A DNA stretch of 64,000 nt, from positions 18,903,019 to 18,967,018 of the forward strand of contig CM049306.1 of NCBI GenBank assembly GCA_026874595.1, read 5' to 3'. Origin of the DNA: Sipunculus nudus (Eukaryota > Annelida > Sipuncula > Golfingiida > Sipunculidae). Below the pieces are notes generated by a model. It ran no database searches. It saw only the letters and a program-made list of their open reading frames with translations, and was not told where the DNA came from. The position numbers and the translations under genes are program-made. Shown piece after piece: positions 1 to 11,500 of the stretch (positions within the stretch are counted from its first letter, which is position 1; each line of letters starts with the position of its first letter).

Positions 1-299
1 TGGGCAAAATTTAAGGTACTGATTTTATATTTATGCTAATAACTGATAAAATTTAAAAAATTCAGATCTAATTTTGGGTATACAATTGAATCTTGACTAA
101 ATATAAATATATACCTGAAAGAAAGTCTCTAGCTGCAGCAATTCTCAAGTTACGGAAGTAAATATATTTCCTGAATTTTTACAAAGTGCATTATGTTTGG
201 GCCCATTACTTCAAGAATTTAATAAACATTGAACTAATTTCTGGTATGTACATAGGAAATATATAGAGGAATTAATATATTAAAAATGGTCAATATCAG

Positions 300-615
300 G
301 TCAGTGGTTTTGATATTAGGCAGGCTTGAAGTGTAACAATGGGTTTAATGGAAAACAAAGGTTTTCCTGAATAATTCGAAGGAACTGGTCCTAGTGACCC
401 AATTTTCAGTATGGTAGGAGATTTTGGGGACATCTGAAGGTATGTCGAATTTCAGATTTGTAGGTCCAATGGTTTCAAAATGTGCCAGTTTAACGGACGA
501 ACGGACAGACGGACAGCTGACAAACAAAGGACCATGACTATGGCTCAGATGACTTATAATCAACTGAGCTAAAAATGTGTCTAATTGACACACAGATGGA
601 CGGACAGACGAAGAC
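300..615 (+). repeat. Truncated pearl/Helentron-like element end
   Basis: A TAACGGACGAACGGACAGAC microsatellite (492-515) is followed by a hairpin GCTCAG..CTGAGC (543-569) and AAAAATG. The same layout closes the repeats ending near 30735 and 58590. Tandem cores followed by an ACGG microsatellite and a 3' hairpin are described for bivalve pearl and related Helentron-associated elements. A second ACGG patch lies at 593-612. Confidence 0.5.
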
Positions 616-2400
616 TGGAGTATCACTCACGCACGGTCTTGATGAGGTTATGAGTTTACATATTGACAGACAGTATGGTATACTGGATTCATGTTAGGCA
701 GATAAAAATAAGCATCAATATTAAGATACAAGCAGCTGCAGGACATAATTTAACGTTTTCTGTTCACAGAAGTGTTGTTCCTCTGGGAGGTAATTCTACA
801 GTCATACCATAAAGGCATAACTTTAGCTCAGATGATCTATTTGCAGTGCTTTGTCCCGCACAACTGCAGTTTTGGATGAGGCTGTTATTGTAACTTTGAT
901 GTTTTAATTTTGCTATGCACTATCACTGATAACGCAATGCATTATAGTTCATACCAAATATATTATCACTGTCACGTCAGACTTTACTTAGACTTTAGAC
1001 TAAAGTTTAGTGTCAGTGTACGAATAATGAATATATGATTACGCCTCATACTCATAGTCATGATTAAGTCAAACTTTACTTCACGTTTTATCATACCTAC
1101 CGTAGAACCTGTATTACCACTCAGACTTCCGCGTCCCTGACATCAAACGCACACGGGCAGCACCAGTGCGAGGTGACACTCTCGTGAATCTATTGAATTC
1201 AGACCTCTCTTACTTCAGGCTTTAATGTTTGTAATGTTTGCCCGCCACAACAAGTTCAATGGATCACTGATTTATTGTGAAACAGCCCTCAGGTGGCGGT
1301 CTCGGTTTCTGGTCTCGTTTACTTATTTAATTTTGTTATTAATATGACCACTAGAGGTCTCTGAAGTGGCATAGACAGGTTTTAGCTCAGCTGACTGTAA
1401 GGTAAAAAAATAAGGTTTGGTTTCAGGCATGTTTTTCAGGAATAAATGCGGGCGGGCGATTTTCTCTTTTATTTTTTACCTGTTTTTTTTGTATATTTCG
1501 ATAAATATGTTATATGATCAAGGAAAAGCGTGATAATAACAGATTTTTTTTTCTAATCAAGTAAAAGCACACAAAAAAAAATTAAAATTATATTATTTTA
1601 TCTTCATGGAAGAAATGTCCGAGCGGCTGGAACTCAAAATTGGCAAGTTTCTATTGAAAATAAAATTGCTTAAATGTGAACTTACAAAAAGAGATCCCAA
1701 TTAAGTCTCAACTGCAAAACAAACAGACCCTGGCAAGTTTAACCTATGAAATATGTACAGAAAGACTGGAGTCGGATATGTAGATTTAGAGGACAGCAGT
1801 CAGGGGCCTTCTTCAGACTTAAGAGGATTTCAGTCTCCTGTTAAAATACCAATGATTATATTTCATTGTCATTATGAACCTGGACAAAACTAATGTGTAC
1901 GGTTAACAGAAGTCCACAATTAAGAAATATATTAACACTGATGAGACTGTCGAACGCATAAATTCAACCTTTATTTTTTCTATTTTAGGCCCAGTTGCCT
2001 TAAATAAGTAACACAGAACGCCAATGTATGTGTGATTATCTTAACTAATTTCATGATTTTACTTATTAAAACTACACAATTTACAAATTTGTCATCAATA
2101 CTAAACCGACAATATTCTATACTTTCATTGTGAAGATAGACCTGGGATCGAGGTTTTGTTTTTCATGATCAGATGTTATAACATATTGACCTCCCGAAGT
2201 CTAATTTAGGCAAGCAGTTCCTGTTTTCATCTAGCACAGCTACAGGCTTGGGTCCTGCGCAAAGGGGTTCTGTACCTGAGTACTTGTAAATACAGAATTT
2301 GATAAGTACATGTACAGGCATTTTAGTGGCCTTGAGTTAAGTACAAGGTGTCAGTACTGGAGTATATTTTTTGTAATTTAATTGAATCAAATAAACAGGG
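616..2400. other. No recognised feature
   Basis: AT-rich intergenic DNA with A/T runs (around 1500-1600). I see no credible ORF, splice-consistent exon or clear repeat unit here. Confidence 0.5.
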
Positions 2401-2409
2401 CCTACAGGC

Positions 2410-3000
2410 CTAATGCGAACCTGTACAACGGGTTATACATCAGGTAGAATGCTTCCATGCCGGACCGTTACTTTTCAAGTACATGTGCGACGCCGCAGAA
2501 AAACGATTGCAGATGGCGCCACCAGTCTAGGGTACAAGATAGAGGAGTCCAAGATCTATGGATATGCACAATTTCAGGCCGATACTGATAATCACTCCTG
2601 AGAAAGGGGCATTAATTTATTCTACAGAAACCGGAAGGTAGGTGGCGCCACCTATCTGGTGTACGTGACAACTTTACAAGATGGATGAACATGCTAAATT
2701 TCAGACCAATACCTGGACCCACTCCTGAAATATGAGCAATTTTCACCAAAGTACATATACGCATGGACGCCACGGGAAAACGATTGCACATGGCGCCACC
2801 AGTCTTGGGTATAAGATGGAGAAGTCCAAGATCTATGGTTATGCACCTTTTCATACTAATACTACGAATAACTTCTGAGAAAATGGCATTAATTTATTCT
2901 ACGAAAACAGAAAGGTAAGTGGCGCTACCTGTCTGGTTTATGAAAAACTTTCCAAGATGGATATACATGCCGAATTTCAGACCTTGGCCCAGCAAGAAGA
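2410..3000. repeat. GGTGGCGCCACC-bearing tandem repeat
   Basis: Related segments occur around 2490, 2640, 2780 and 2915: each has GTGGCGCCACC or GTGGCGCTACC, a phrase like CAAGATGGATGAACATGC and an AATTTCAG. A perfect GGTGGCGCCACC lies at 2641-2652. Unit length is about 150 bp but degenerate. It shares phrases with the 34.7-35.6 and 55.5-56.2 kb repeats. Confidence 0.6.
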
Positions 3001-3051
3001 AACTAAACTGAACTAAAGAGCCCAGACAGTTTCCAGGGTTACATGCATTAA

Positions 3052-3192
3052 TGAGGTGTCCACATGCACCCTTGAGGGGCATGGCACCCATGAGGCGATC
3101 ACCTGCAGCCTTGAGGGGCATGGCACCAAGGAGGTGTCCACATGCAGCATTGAGAGGCATGGCACCCATGAGGTGATCACATGCAGCCATGA
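3052..3192. repeat. 39-bp tandem repeat, about 3.5 copies
   Basis: CATGCA.CCTTGAGGGGCATGGCACC recurs with starts near 3063, 3102, 3141 and 3180, a period of 39 bp. Because 39 is a multiple of 3, the minus strand shows a 13-residue repeat (H-L-M-G-A-M-P-L type) that mimics a coding sequence. Confidence 0.8.
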
Positions 3193-3329
3193 TCACATGG
3201 AAAAGGTAGCTGAACTGACCTTATGACCCTGGCAAACTCAGTGTGCACTCATTGAACTCTTGACCTGTACCTGGCTGCCCTGAGTGACCTCTTGACCTAT
3301 ATCTGGCTGCACTGAGTGCACTGTTGTGT

Positions 3330-3440
3330 AATCTGACACAGTTGGCAGTCTGCCAAAGCTATAAATAGACCCAGACTGACCTTTGGCCTGTTGCCAAATC
3401 TGAAAAAGTTGGCAGTCTGCCAAGCTATTTTTGGATACAG
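3330..3440. repeat. Duplicated perfect hairpin TTGGCAG-T-CTGCCAA
   Basis: The 15-bp palindrome TTGGCAGTCTGCCAA occurs at 3342-3356 and again at 3409-3423, each within a duplicated ~67-bp unit that also holds ATCTGACACAGTT / ATCTGAAAAAGTT. Confidence 0.75.
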
Positions 3441-3894
3441 ACACAATCTTGGCCTGTTGGTAAATATGTAAACACATGCTGAAAGCTTTGGCTAAAATGC
3501 TTTTTTTTTCAAGCTGAATTGTAAGACTTTTTATCAAAACGTTTAGAATAATAAAAGATGCAGTCCTTTCACTGTTAAAGGTCCAATAATTCTGCCAAAC
3601 ATCAGTCAAGTAAACTTGAACAAAGACCACCTAAGAATCATTTTTGTGCAATGTTACAGAAGTTATAATTGAAACAACATTTTTGTATAGGAAGACTATT
3701 GCAGCTCTAAATTTGATAAAGACTTAATAATGGCTACAAGAGTAACTTAAACTTTCTATGGCTCTACCAAAAATCAGTGAACCCAATCTATTCTTATCAA
3801 ATTTAGAGAACTTCTAAAATTCTTGTAAAAACTAAATCCATTCAGCTTCAGCTTCATCATGAAACATTTTTAAACTGAAAGAGGTTAAAATTAC

Positions 3895-5060
3895 AAGTTT
3901 TTTTGCCATAAAATAAACAGGTCGATATAGGTGGCACAACAAAACCTCAGTTTTAAACGTGAGTCATGTTGTAACATTTGCACAAAACTAAGTAATTCTA
4001 GCTCCTGTCGTTTCTGAGTTCTTATGTTAGTTTGGCCAAATGACTAATTTCAAATTCCTGTAACTCGGCCAAAATCAGTCAAACTGGAACCAATAAAACA
4101 AACTTGAGAGCGCTTATCTGGGATCATTTTTTGTAAAATATTGAACATTTTGGCTCAATGATTTTGGAAAGTTTTTCAAGCTTTTCCCCCGTAAAATGAT
4201 GCAGGTGGCAACAAAAAAAAAGCTATATCCTATAACATTTGATATGTGACTGATTCTTGTGTAAATTTTTGGGATGCTAGATACTGCTGTTCCTGAGAAA
4301 TGATGGGTTAATGTACTGATAACCGATGACCCCCACAAGAAAGGATGATGCAGGTGGTGCCACCATTACCTAAATTTCAGATATGACTCATGTGACCAAC
4401 ATTGGCATAAAATTTGGTGATGATAGCTCCAGCCGTTCCTGAGATTGCAATTTTGGTATGCTTATTTGGTCAGATGACAAAGTTCAACTTCCTGTAACTC
4501 GGCCAAAAACCGAACTAGGGCCATTTGAAAAAAATTTAGAGGGATTGTTCTGAGAATCATTTGTGTGAAATATAGGGCAGTTTGACTGAACAGTTTCGGA
4601 GAAGAGGATTTTCAAAGGTTTTCAAGCCTTTCCCCATAAAATGATGCAGGTGGCAACAAAAACATAAATCCCACAACATTTGGTATGTGACTGATTTTTG
4701 TGTAAAAATTTGTGGATTCTAGCTCCGGCTGTTCCTGAGAAATTATGGGTTACTGTACTGATAACCGATGACCCCCGTACAAAAAAGGTCAACGCAGGTG
4801 GCGCCACTTGTACCTACATTTTTTAGATATGACTCATAATCAGCCTTGGCATAAAATTTGGTGATGATAGCTCCAGCAGTATCTGAGATGGTAATTTTAG
4901 TATGCTTTTCTGGACGAATGACTAAGTTTTACTTCCTGTAACTCGGCCAAAAATCACTGAACTTGAACCATTCGAACAAACTTGAGAGACTGTTCCAGCA
5001 ATCATTTCTGTGAAATATTGGACAATTTGGCTGAACAGTTTCGGAGATTTTTAAAGGGGC
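3895..5060. repeat. ~440-bp tandem repeat, about 2.6 copies
   Basis: The phrase CTGTAACTCGGCC recurs at about 4058, 4492 and 4935. Each unit also has GATGCAGGTGGCAAC and GATAACCGATGACCCCC. A near-palindrome GGTGGCGCCACT lies at the 4797 junction, linking the unit to the other GGCGCC families. Confidence 0.65.
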
Positions 5061-5109
5061 ATGATCAGGAGCAATATTATGCCTATTCTTTCACACACTG
5101 AGTTAAGTT

Positions 5110-5458
5110 TTGCTTTATAAAAAGGCTTCCCTGCAAAACCATCCGAGCACACAGTCTCAGTACCCCACATACGGCAGTTTAACTTGTTATGGCTCAGTGT
5201 GTCTGTTTACCATAACAAGGCCGTGTGCCCGGAGGTCCAACCTGCAGCAACCTGGATGTTTCAGCCAGCAGGAACATGTTTTATATTTTTTGGGCCAAGT
5301 CAGAAAGGGCATCTTTGACACATGTTGTTGCTCGTCGATACACATGGCCCCTCGCGCTGTTTATTTTGACACCTGTGATCGCGCCTGGTCTACTGCTATT
5401 AACACTCATTTACAGGAGTAAGCAAACGGTTTCAAAGCAATATTTTGGCAGGTATTGA
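5110..5458 (+). other. GC-richer patch, possible exon of an unrecognised plus-strand gene
   Basis: Two overlapping plus-strand frames are open (5110-5421 and 5225-5458). The second would encode a hydrophobic span, WPLALFILTPVIAPGLLLLT, between basic residues, like a transmembrane segment. A donor-like GTAAGC occurs at about 5419. GC content and the hydrophobic span stand out from the surrounding AT-rich DNA. I do not recognise the protein and see no partner exons; it could also be a retrocopy fragment or a chance ORF. Confidence 0.2.
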
Positions 5459-5544
5459 CTTGTTTTAAAAGAAACACAGGTTCGCTAAAAATAAGATTAC
5501 AAAAGGATGATGTTATTCAAACTTGTAAGGACATGTCTTCAGGG

Positions 5545-5665
5545 GCGTCAATATTGGGGGGGGGGGGGGTGAGGGTATATATACCCCCCACTTTTTGGCA
5601 AAGGGGGGGGGGATGTTCAATGTAATCACCCCCCCCCCCCCAAAAAAAAAAAATGTTCAGAGAAT
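5545..5665. repeat. Poly-G / poly-C block with inverted halves
   Basis: Runs of G (about 5556-5569 and 5605-5613) face a run of C (about 5629-5641) and a poly-A, around TATATATACCCCC. It could form a long hairpin or G-quadruplex. A similar G-run followed by TATATA is at 46700-46735, so this may be a dispersed repeat terminus. Confidence 0.6.
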
Positions 5666-6379
5666 CTTATATTTTGCAAATGAAATATATTAATATACAG
5701 AATTATAGACTTTGGTTACATTTATGAGTTAACTATGTATTAAGTATATATTTTAAATGTGTCATACAAACGCTAAAAAAGTATTAAAATATATATATAT
5801 GTGTGTGTGTGGGGGTGTCTATGAGTCCCCCCATCCTGGAAGACATTACTGCAAGTCTTGATGAACCAGTCTGTCATACCGTGCAGAGCTATTACGAACA
5901 TTCTCGGGTCTTCACATGTACAATGCAAGCTCAGCACCTTTTGTAGGGTGTGCAAGAATACATCAGCCACTCATTGTTGCATTTCATCCAGCTCAAGTCA
6001 CCCCACTCACTCCACAACACATCATTTCACAATTAATAATAAAACCTAACTTAAAAGGAGAGATGTACCGCCACCGGTAGTTACCTGTTATCAGTTATTG
6101 GCAGACTCTGATGAGGTAGTCTTATTTCAAAGGGGTTGTCCAAGTTAGGTCTGATATTAAAGCCAAAACAGAACAGGGAACGTGAAAAGTGGTTGTTATA
6201 TTGAGGTGGTCCCTAAACTGAGGCAGTCATTCGGGAGGCTCTACTGTATCTTAACTGACCCAGTGTAAATCACTGACAACTGGTAGATATCCTGACAATC
6301 TCTCAGTACATTTGTTCCTTAACTGGTCACTGCTCTCTATCATGCATATACAGTCATACACACAGCGATGCTATCATAG
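5666..6379. other. Intergenic DNA with a possible degraded DNA transposon remnant
   Basis: A (TA)n(TG)n microsatellite lies at about 5790-5812. At 6060-6245 phrases such as GTTGTTATATTGAGGTGGTC resemble text at 31600-31690 and 43660-43740 (repeated 'GGCCTTAGTATAGAGG' type wording), which suggests copies of one dispersed element. No gene seen. Confidence 0.3.
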
Positions 6380-8423
6380 AATAAAAGACTATTCTGTTTC
6401 ATTCAATGAGCATTTAATCATATATAAGAAAACATGCAGGTTACACATATAAAAATAGGAAGCCCATTCAAAGTTTTTCTCCAATTCAATAATCAGTTGA
6501 CGATGAAGATGAGTGTGTGAGAGCTGTCACTTGTGTAGCATAACCCTTACAATTTCATCACTATTTGAGTGCAATCAGATAAAATATAGTATACCATAAC
6601 AAATTCAATCAATATCAGGTAATAGTCCTCAGTAATGCATGACTGGCAACTTACAATGTAACACAGCACACACAGCAATGCTATGTCACTTCATGTAAAA
6701 TGAAAAAGATCAATTAAAGAACAAGAAATATCACTGCAGGGAGGGTAATTTACAATATCATCATTAATTCTTCTGACTTAATGCTAACTTAAATGTATAT
6801 AAACAAACAACTGCACAACAAACCTATCAGTCTTCATATAACTTGCTGTATTGTAACATCTGTACAATTAATCTAATCATTAAGATTTTCTGTCTTCTGC
6901 CTTCTGACCACTTAGACCAGAATACCTAATAATACATTTCAATGCATTCTGACCATGGAGCTCAGTAAATGTTTGAATACATTCTGCTATTTTCATCTGG
7001 GTATCTGTACAGTTTGTTATATTCTGGCCATTCTAATCCAGATAAATGTCTTTCAAATAAACTCTGACGCTTATGGTCAGCAACACGTTACTCTTTAGTG
7101 TAACTTTGATTATGACCAGAACAATCATATATTACAAGACATTCTGACCACTGTGGTCACAAGTTTAATGCAGATACTGACATTGTGGTCAGAATTAATA
7201 TACTTTATTATGACAGTTGTGACCACATGTATTGGCTTGTACAGATCTTAATGAATCCTGACCACAGTAATCAAGATAGCTTCATCAACTGTTTAAAAAT
7301 GCATCAAACCTGACTCCTCAGACCCTGACAGCCTTGTTTTAGCTGTAATAGCACCATCAAGTAATCAGTATATGGGCATATTTAACCAGTACATGACATT
7401 TGTAATATCAGTAATGCATAAACCAATCAGCAATAATACAAATCCTTCAAAGCAGTTGCACAGGTTGTTTCATATCACGTATTTATAACGCAAATGTTTA
7501 AAAGCACCTGTGTCATCATGTCAATTATAATGTCATGTACACAAATAAGACCATAAATGCATATATTTTTTAATCAAATTAAATAATGTGACAAATATGA
7601 TCTCATAATTGTCCTTTATTTTAAACAATCCAAGTTGAATTTAACACTATTCATTAGCAATCTATAACTGAGTAAAAATCAATTTGGTACATTAGTGCAG
7701 GAGGAAATAATTTAATGAAACAGTGTACAATATATATTAACAAAATTGGCACAATGGAAAACAATAAATAGAATATGAATGCTGTGTTTGAAACAAATTT
7801 AAGTTAATACTATCCATAAACACACATTTACATTATAAGAAAACAATGTTAGTGATGAGTTTAAAATTAACTGATTATAAATAGTGATGTCATGGGATTA
7901 ACCACGAATGATCGGTTAATGCCCACAAGAGAGAGACAGCTCCCACCAATGAATGAACTGTGGCACGCTCCTGCCAACCAACCCAAAGATAGAGCAGCAG
8001 CAGTATATAGCATATAGTAGTCCACTGTTACAATGTACCACTCTGTTTTATTATGGCAAGTTATAACAGCTCATGTTAAAGCTGTCACAAGTACATCTGT
8101 GATAATCTGCAGGATTATTTCACATGAAATATCACCTGTGTTAACAGGCAAGTCGACACAAGTATACTTTAATATATCATCAGGTGGGTTGATTAGTTGG
8201 CAGGGCTGCACCTTAGGAATGAATACGATATGACTGGTTGCACTGCCTTGGAAGAAAAACCCAAGACCAGCTGTGCAGCCAAACCTTTCAGGCCTGCCTG
8301 TACATTAAACCCAGGCCTTAACTCGGCTGACTGTATATTCACTGATCCAGGTCTGTAACTACAAATGCAGCCAGTGATGCTGGCCTTTGACTGGTGACTG
8401 TTTTGAAGCCTGTGGTGCCAGGC
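6380..8423 (-). other. Probable 3' UTR / immediate downstream region
   Basis: About 2 kb directly after the stop codon is AT-rich and lacks the tandem repeats seen elsewhere. Possible polyadenylation signals, read on the minus strand, are AATAAA at 8046-8051, 7615-7620 and 7203-7208, and ATTAAA near 6413-6418. I cannot tell which is used. The stretch around 6900-7270 holds a cluster of TGACCA/TGGTCA motifs. Confidence 0.45.
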
Positions 8424-8546
8424 TTACGACTGGTGGTGAGATGTGGTTTGCAGGTTTCCGGGCTGCATACTCTCACCCGAAAGTCGACTGCTGCTGCGAG
8501 ATAATGGACGCTGTAGAGATGATGTAGTACTACTGGTCACAGCAAC
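8424..8546 (-). CDS. Exon 35: C-terminal tail and stop codon
   Basis: 40 codons plus TAA (8424-8426); acceptor TATTGTAG. Ser/Thr/Arg-rich tail VAVTSSTTSSLQRPLSRSSS, ending QTTSHHQS. The R-P-L-S-R-S-S pattern suggests kinase sites (inference). No known C-terminal binding motif. Phase 0 from exon 34 confirms the frame. Confidence 0.85.
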   Translation of the reverse strand, partial: VAVTSSTTSSLQRPLSRSSSRLSGESMQPGNLQTTSHHQS

Positions 8547-11500
8547 CTACAATATATGAACAGATGTGTCACTGTATCTGTTATCAAAATCATTTTTCTA
8601 AATAAACTGATCTTTTGTGACTGGACTGAAACCAGCTGGGCTAAAAAAGATGCTTCTGTATTTTAAATATGACCTACAAATATTTTTTACAAGTTTACAA
8701 CAAAAGATTATTTCAACAAAGGGTGCATAATACACCCATCATAATACATTTTCAGGTGATTTATTTCCTTTCAAGTAATCATGCTGACACTGTCAAAGGT
8801 TGACAGACAGATGGACACTGCCCAAACCATATATAATTTTATATGTGTTGAAATTAATATAGAGCTTCAATAAGGACACACATCAAGTACTGCAGAAGTT
8901 AACACAGGTGATAAACTATAATACTGCATAAGCATCGTGTTAGCAAAAAAGAAAGTGACAAACCTTTTTCCTTTTTGGTCTCAACAGAGCCACCTCTTCT
9001 ATAAAGCTGGCTGGAACAAGGCCTTTCCTACCATGAACCTGAAAAGAGTTTATATATAGGTAAAACTCAATGTATTAATTACACTGTTGGAACATAATTC
9101 CAAAGTCAATTATGTGAGGCAAGTGTCAAAATAAGGGCTATGTGGCATGAAGCAAATTCTGTCATGAACATTATCTTTAACAACTGGATAGGATATAATA
9201 ATTTGCAAAATGTTGTGATACAAGTTAGAAATAATTCTGTACGAGTTATCAACGACAAGGTTAGGAAACAATGACTTAACAAAAAGACAAACATCTTGGT
9301 CAATTTATTCAGCTGATTCAAAATCATTATTCAACAAGACAAGATGAACCATGACAGCTATTAACACTGTTCACAAGGATATAAATAAATTTATAGTAAA
9401 TGAAAAAGGTGACGACTACCTTTCCATGGTAGAAGCCATCCGGTCTTTCACTGCCGTAGGTGACTACAATGTCTCCAGTGTTTAAGGCAAGTTCACTGGC
9501 TGTAAAATCATGTGGGGAATGTTCAGCTGGGTTGTAGTCATACACAGCCATGAACTGAAATAATAACATGAAACAATCAAAATTACGGTAGGGGCAACAA
9601 GAAATCTGTCATATATATTTGTATTAACCGGGCAGATTACTCCCAAAGTTCACACGAGGGACCTTTCTCTCTCTATTTCAACAATTTAACCACTAGGCTA
9701 TGCCCTGACCAACTGGGACCAACTTTCTAGCTGATCATTGCAAAATGTACAAGCAATGTTTCTAAATAACAATCTTATTTACAAATCTGACAGAATGATT
9801 GAAAATAGCTGCATACTTATTATCAAAGAATGGGTTAGGGTGGACAGGAAGGATGTTACTACATGGGCCATGGAAGATCTGATTACATTTTGGTCTGGAT
9901 CAACATAATGGAACAGATCCTGTATGACAGTTTTGCCTTGGTGGAGGCATGCACTCTGAGTGAAATTCTAGTTATAAATATATATAATAAAAACATCTTC
10001 CAAAGTACATAGATAATGTCTGTATATTAAGTTACTGACCACTCTCCTGTCTCCATCATCTAGCAATGCACTAGACAAGACAGAGGACATGTCACTGTCT
10101 ACTTGCATGTCTCTGTCAGACACGGACTCTGCTGAGGTTGGAATGGCATCCATCACTGTGTGTACCATCGGGGAGGTCTGGCCGTCAGTGGCCAGCGTCT
10201 GGATGCTGAACTGGTTCCTGCGGTGCAGGTCTAACCTCTGCACTATAGCTTTTGTAAGGTGAAGATTGTCTATGGTCTGTTTCTCCTGGTGGTTGATGTA
10301 GATCTAGAAACAAACAAGAAAACATATTTGAATGAACATGCAGTTCATTTACACAAAAGTTACCACCATTACTTCTTTGTTCATTTGATATAACATTTTG
10401 AGTCCAGGAATGTAAAATATTCTGTATCTCTACAGCTTCTTTTCTTCTTGAATTCACTTTACTTCAAACTTAAAATATTGAGAAAACACATTAGGCATTG
10501 ATGCTACTTGTTTGTGAACTGCAACATGATAACTGCAGGTACTTATCTACTTATTAATGATTGCTACAGTCATTAAATTGCAATTGCAGAATACATGTAT
10601 CAAAGAAAATACAAAGTATTCAATGAAGCAAAATATTATGTGTCCCCAACATCACTGAAAATCTAGCGCCCACACAATGCCATATGAGAATATTTACAAA
10701 ACATCACAGAATCATATACCTCTAGGAACCAAAGGCAGACAATGGACAAGAAAAAAATAATTACCTTGTAACCTTTCACCTTTGCACCATTGCTTCTCAT
10801 TTGTTTATCAACTGTGGGTGGTTGCCATGTTAACAGAATACTCTGTCTGCCTAAAACTCTTTCCACACGGAAATGGTCTGGTGGTGCTGGCCGACCTGAA
10901 ATAAACACAGATGTATCATTATGAACCCTTCAAAAACAGTTTTAGGAAGTTTTCAGTTATCTTTAGTATTTGGTATGTTACTCTGCAATGCTTATATTTA
11001 TATAACTTAAAATATATACTTAAATATATATATAACTTGTCTTACAAATAATGCTCTAAAGCAAGTTGATCATTCCATTTATACCTTTTGGATAACATCC
11101 CAAATATGCTGAATTCTACAGTAACTTGTTTGACAAATGTAAAAGCAACCCAATAATACTGTGGTTGGCTTTATATTTACGGGGCTCAATTTTCGCGCTC
11201 AAGCAATTTTTCATAGTTTCACAGGGTTCCATTTTCGCAATGGGGCATACATTAACATTTTAATAAACACCAAAATAGGTATGAACTTCCCAATGCAGTT
11301 ATGTTTTGCTCAAACAACCACGATGCTGCTTCAAAGGGGCATTGGTTTCACAGCTTGGTCATTACATATCAATATAAATACCGCCCTCCACTCTACCTTA
11401 ATCATTTCATGTTCAGATTACGTAATTCAAACATCGTTCCATGGAAATTACAAGTTGATTATGGAAGGGGCCATATCCCTGAAGCGGCCACCGCATGGAA

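Noticed and set aside
2894-3196. Minus-strand ORF with a 13-residue repeat (GAMPL-type)
   Set aside because: It is the translation of the 39-bp tandem repeat, whose period is a multiple of three; nothing else supports coding.
3238-3630. 130-codon minus-strand ORF
   Set aside because: Lies across duplicated hairpin repeats with no protein-like composition, splice support or recognisable domain.
9645-9722. A functional tRNA gene
   Set aside because: Only box-like fragments are present; no cloverleaf arms or anticodon loop could be formed.
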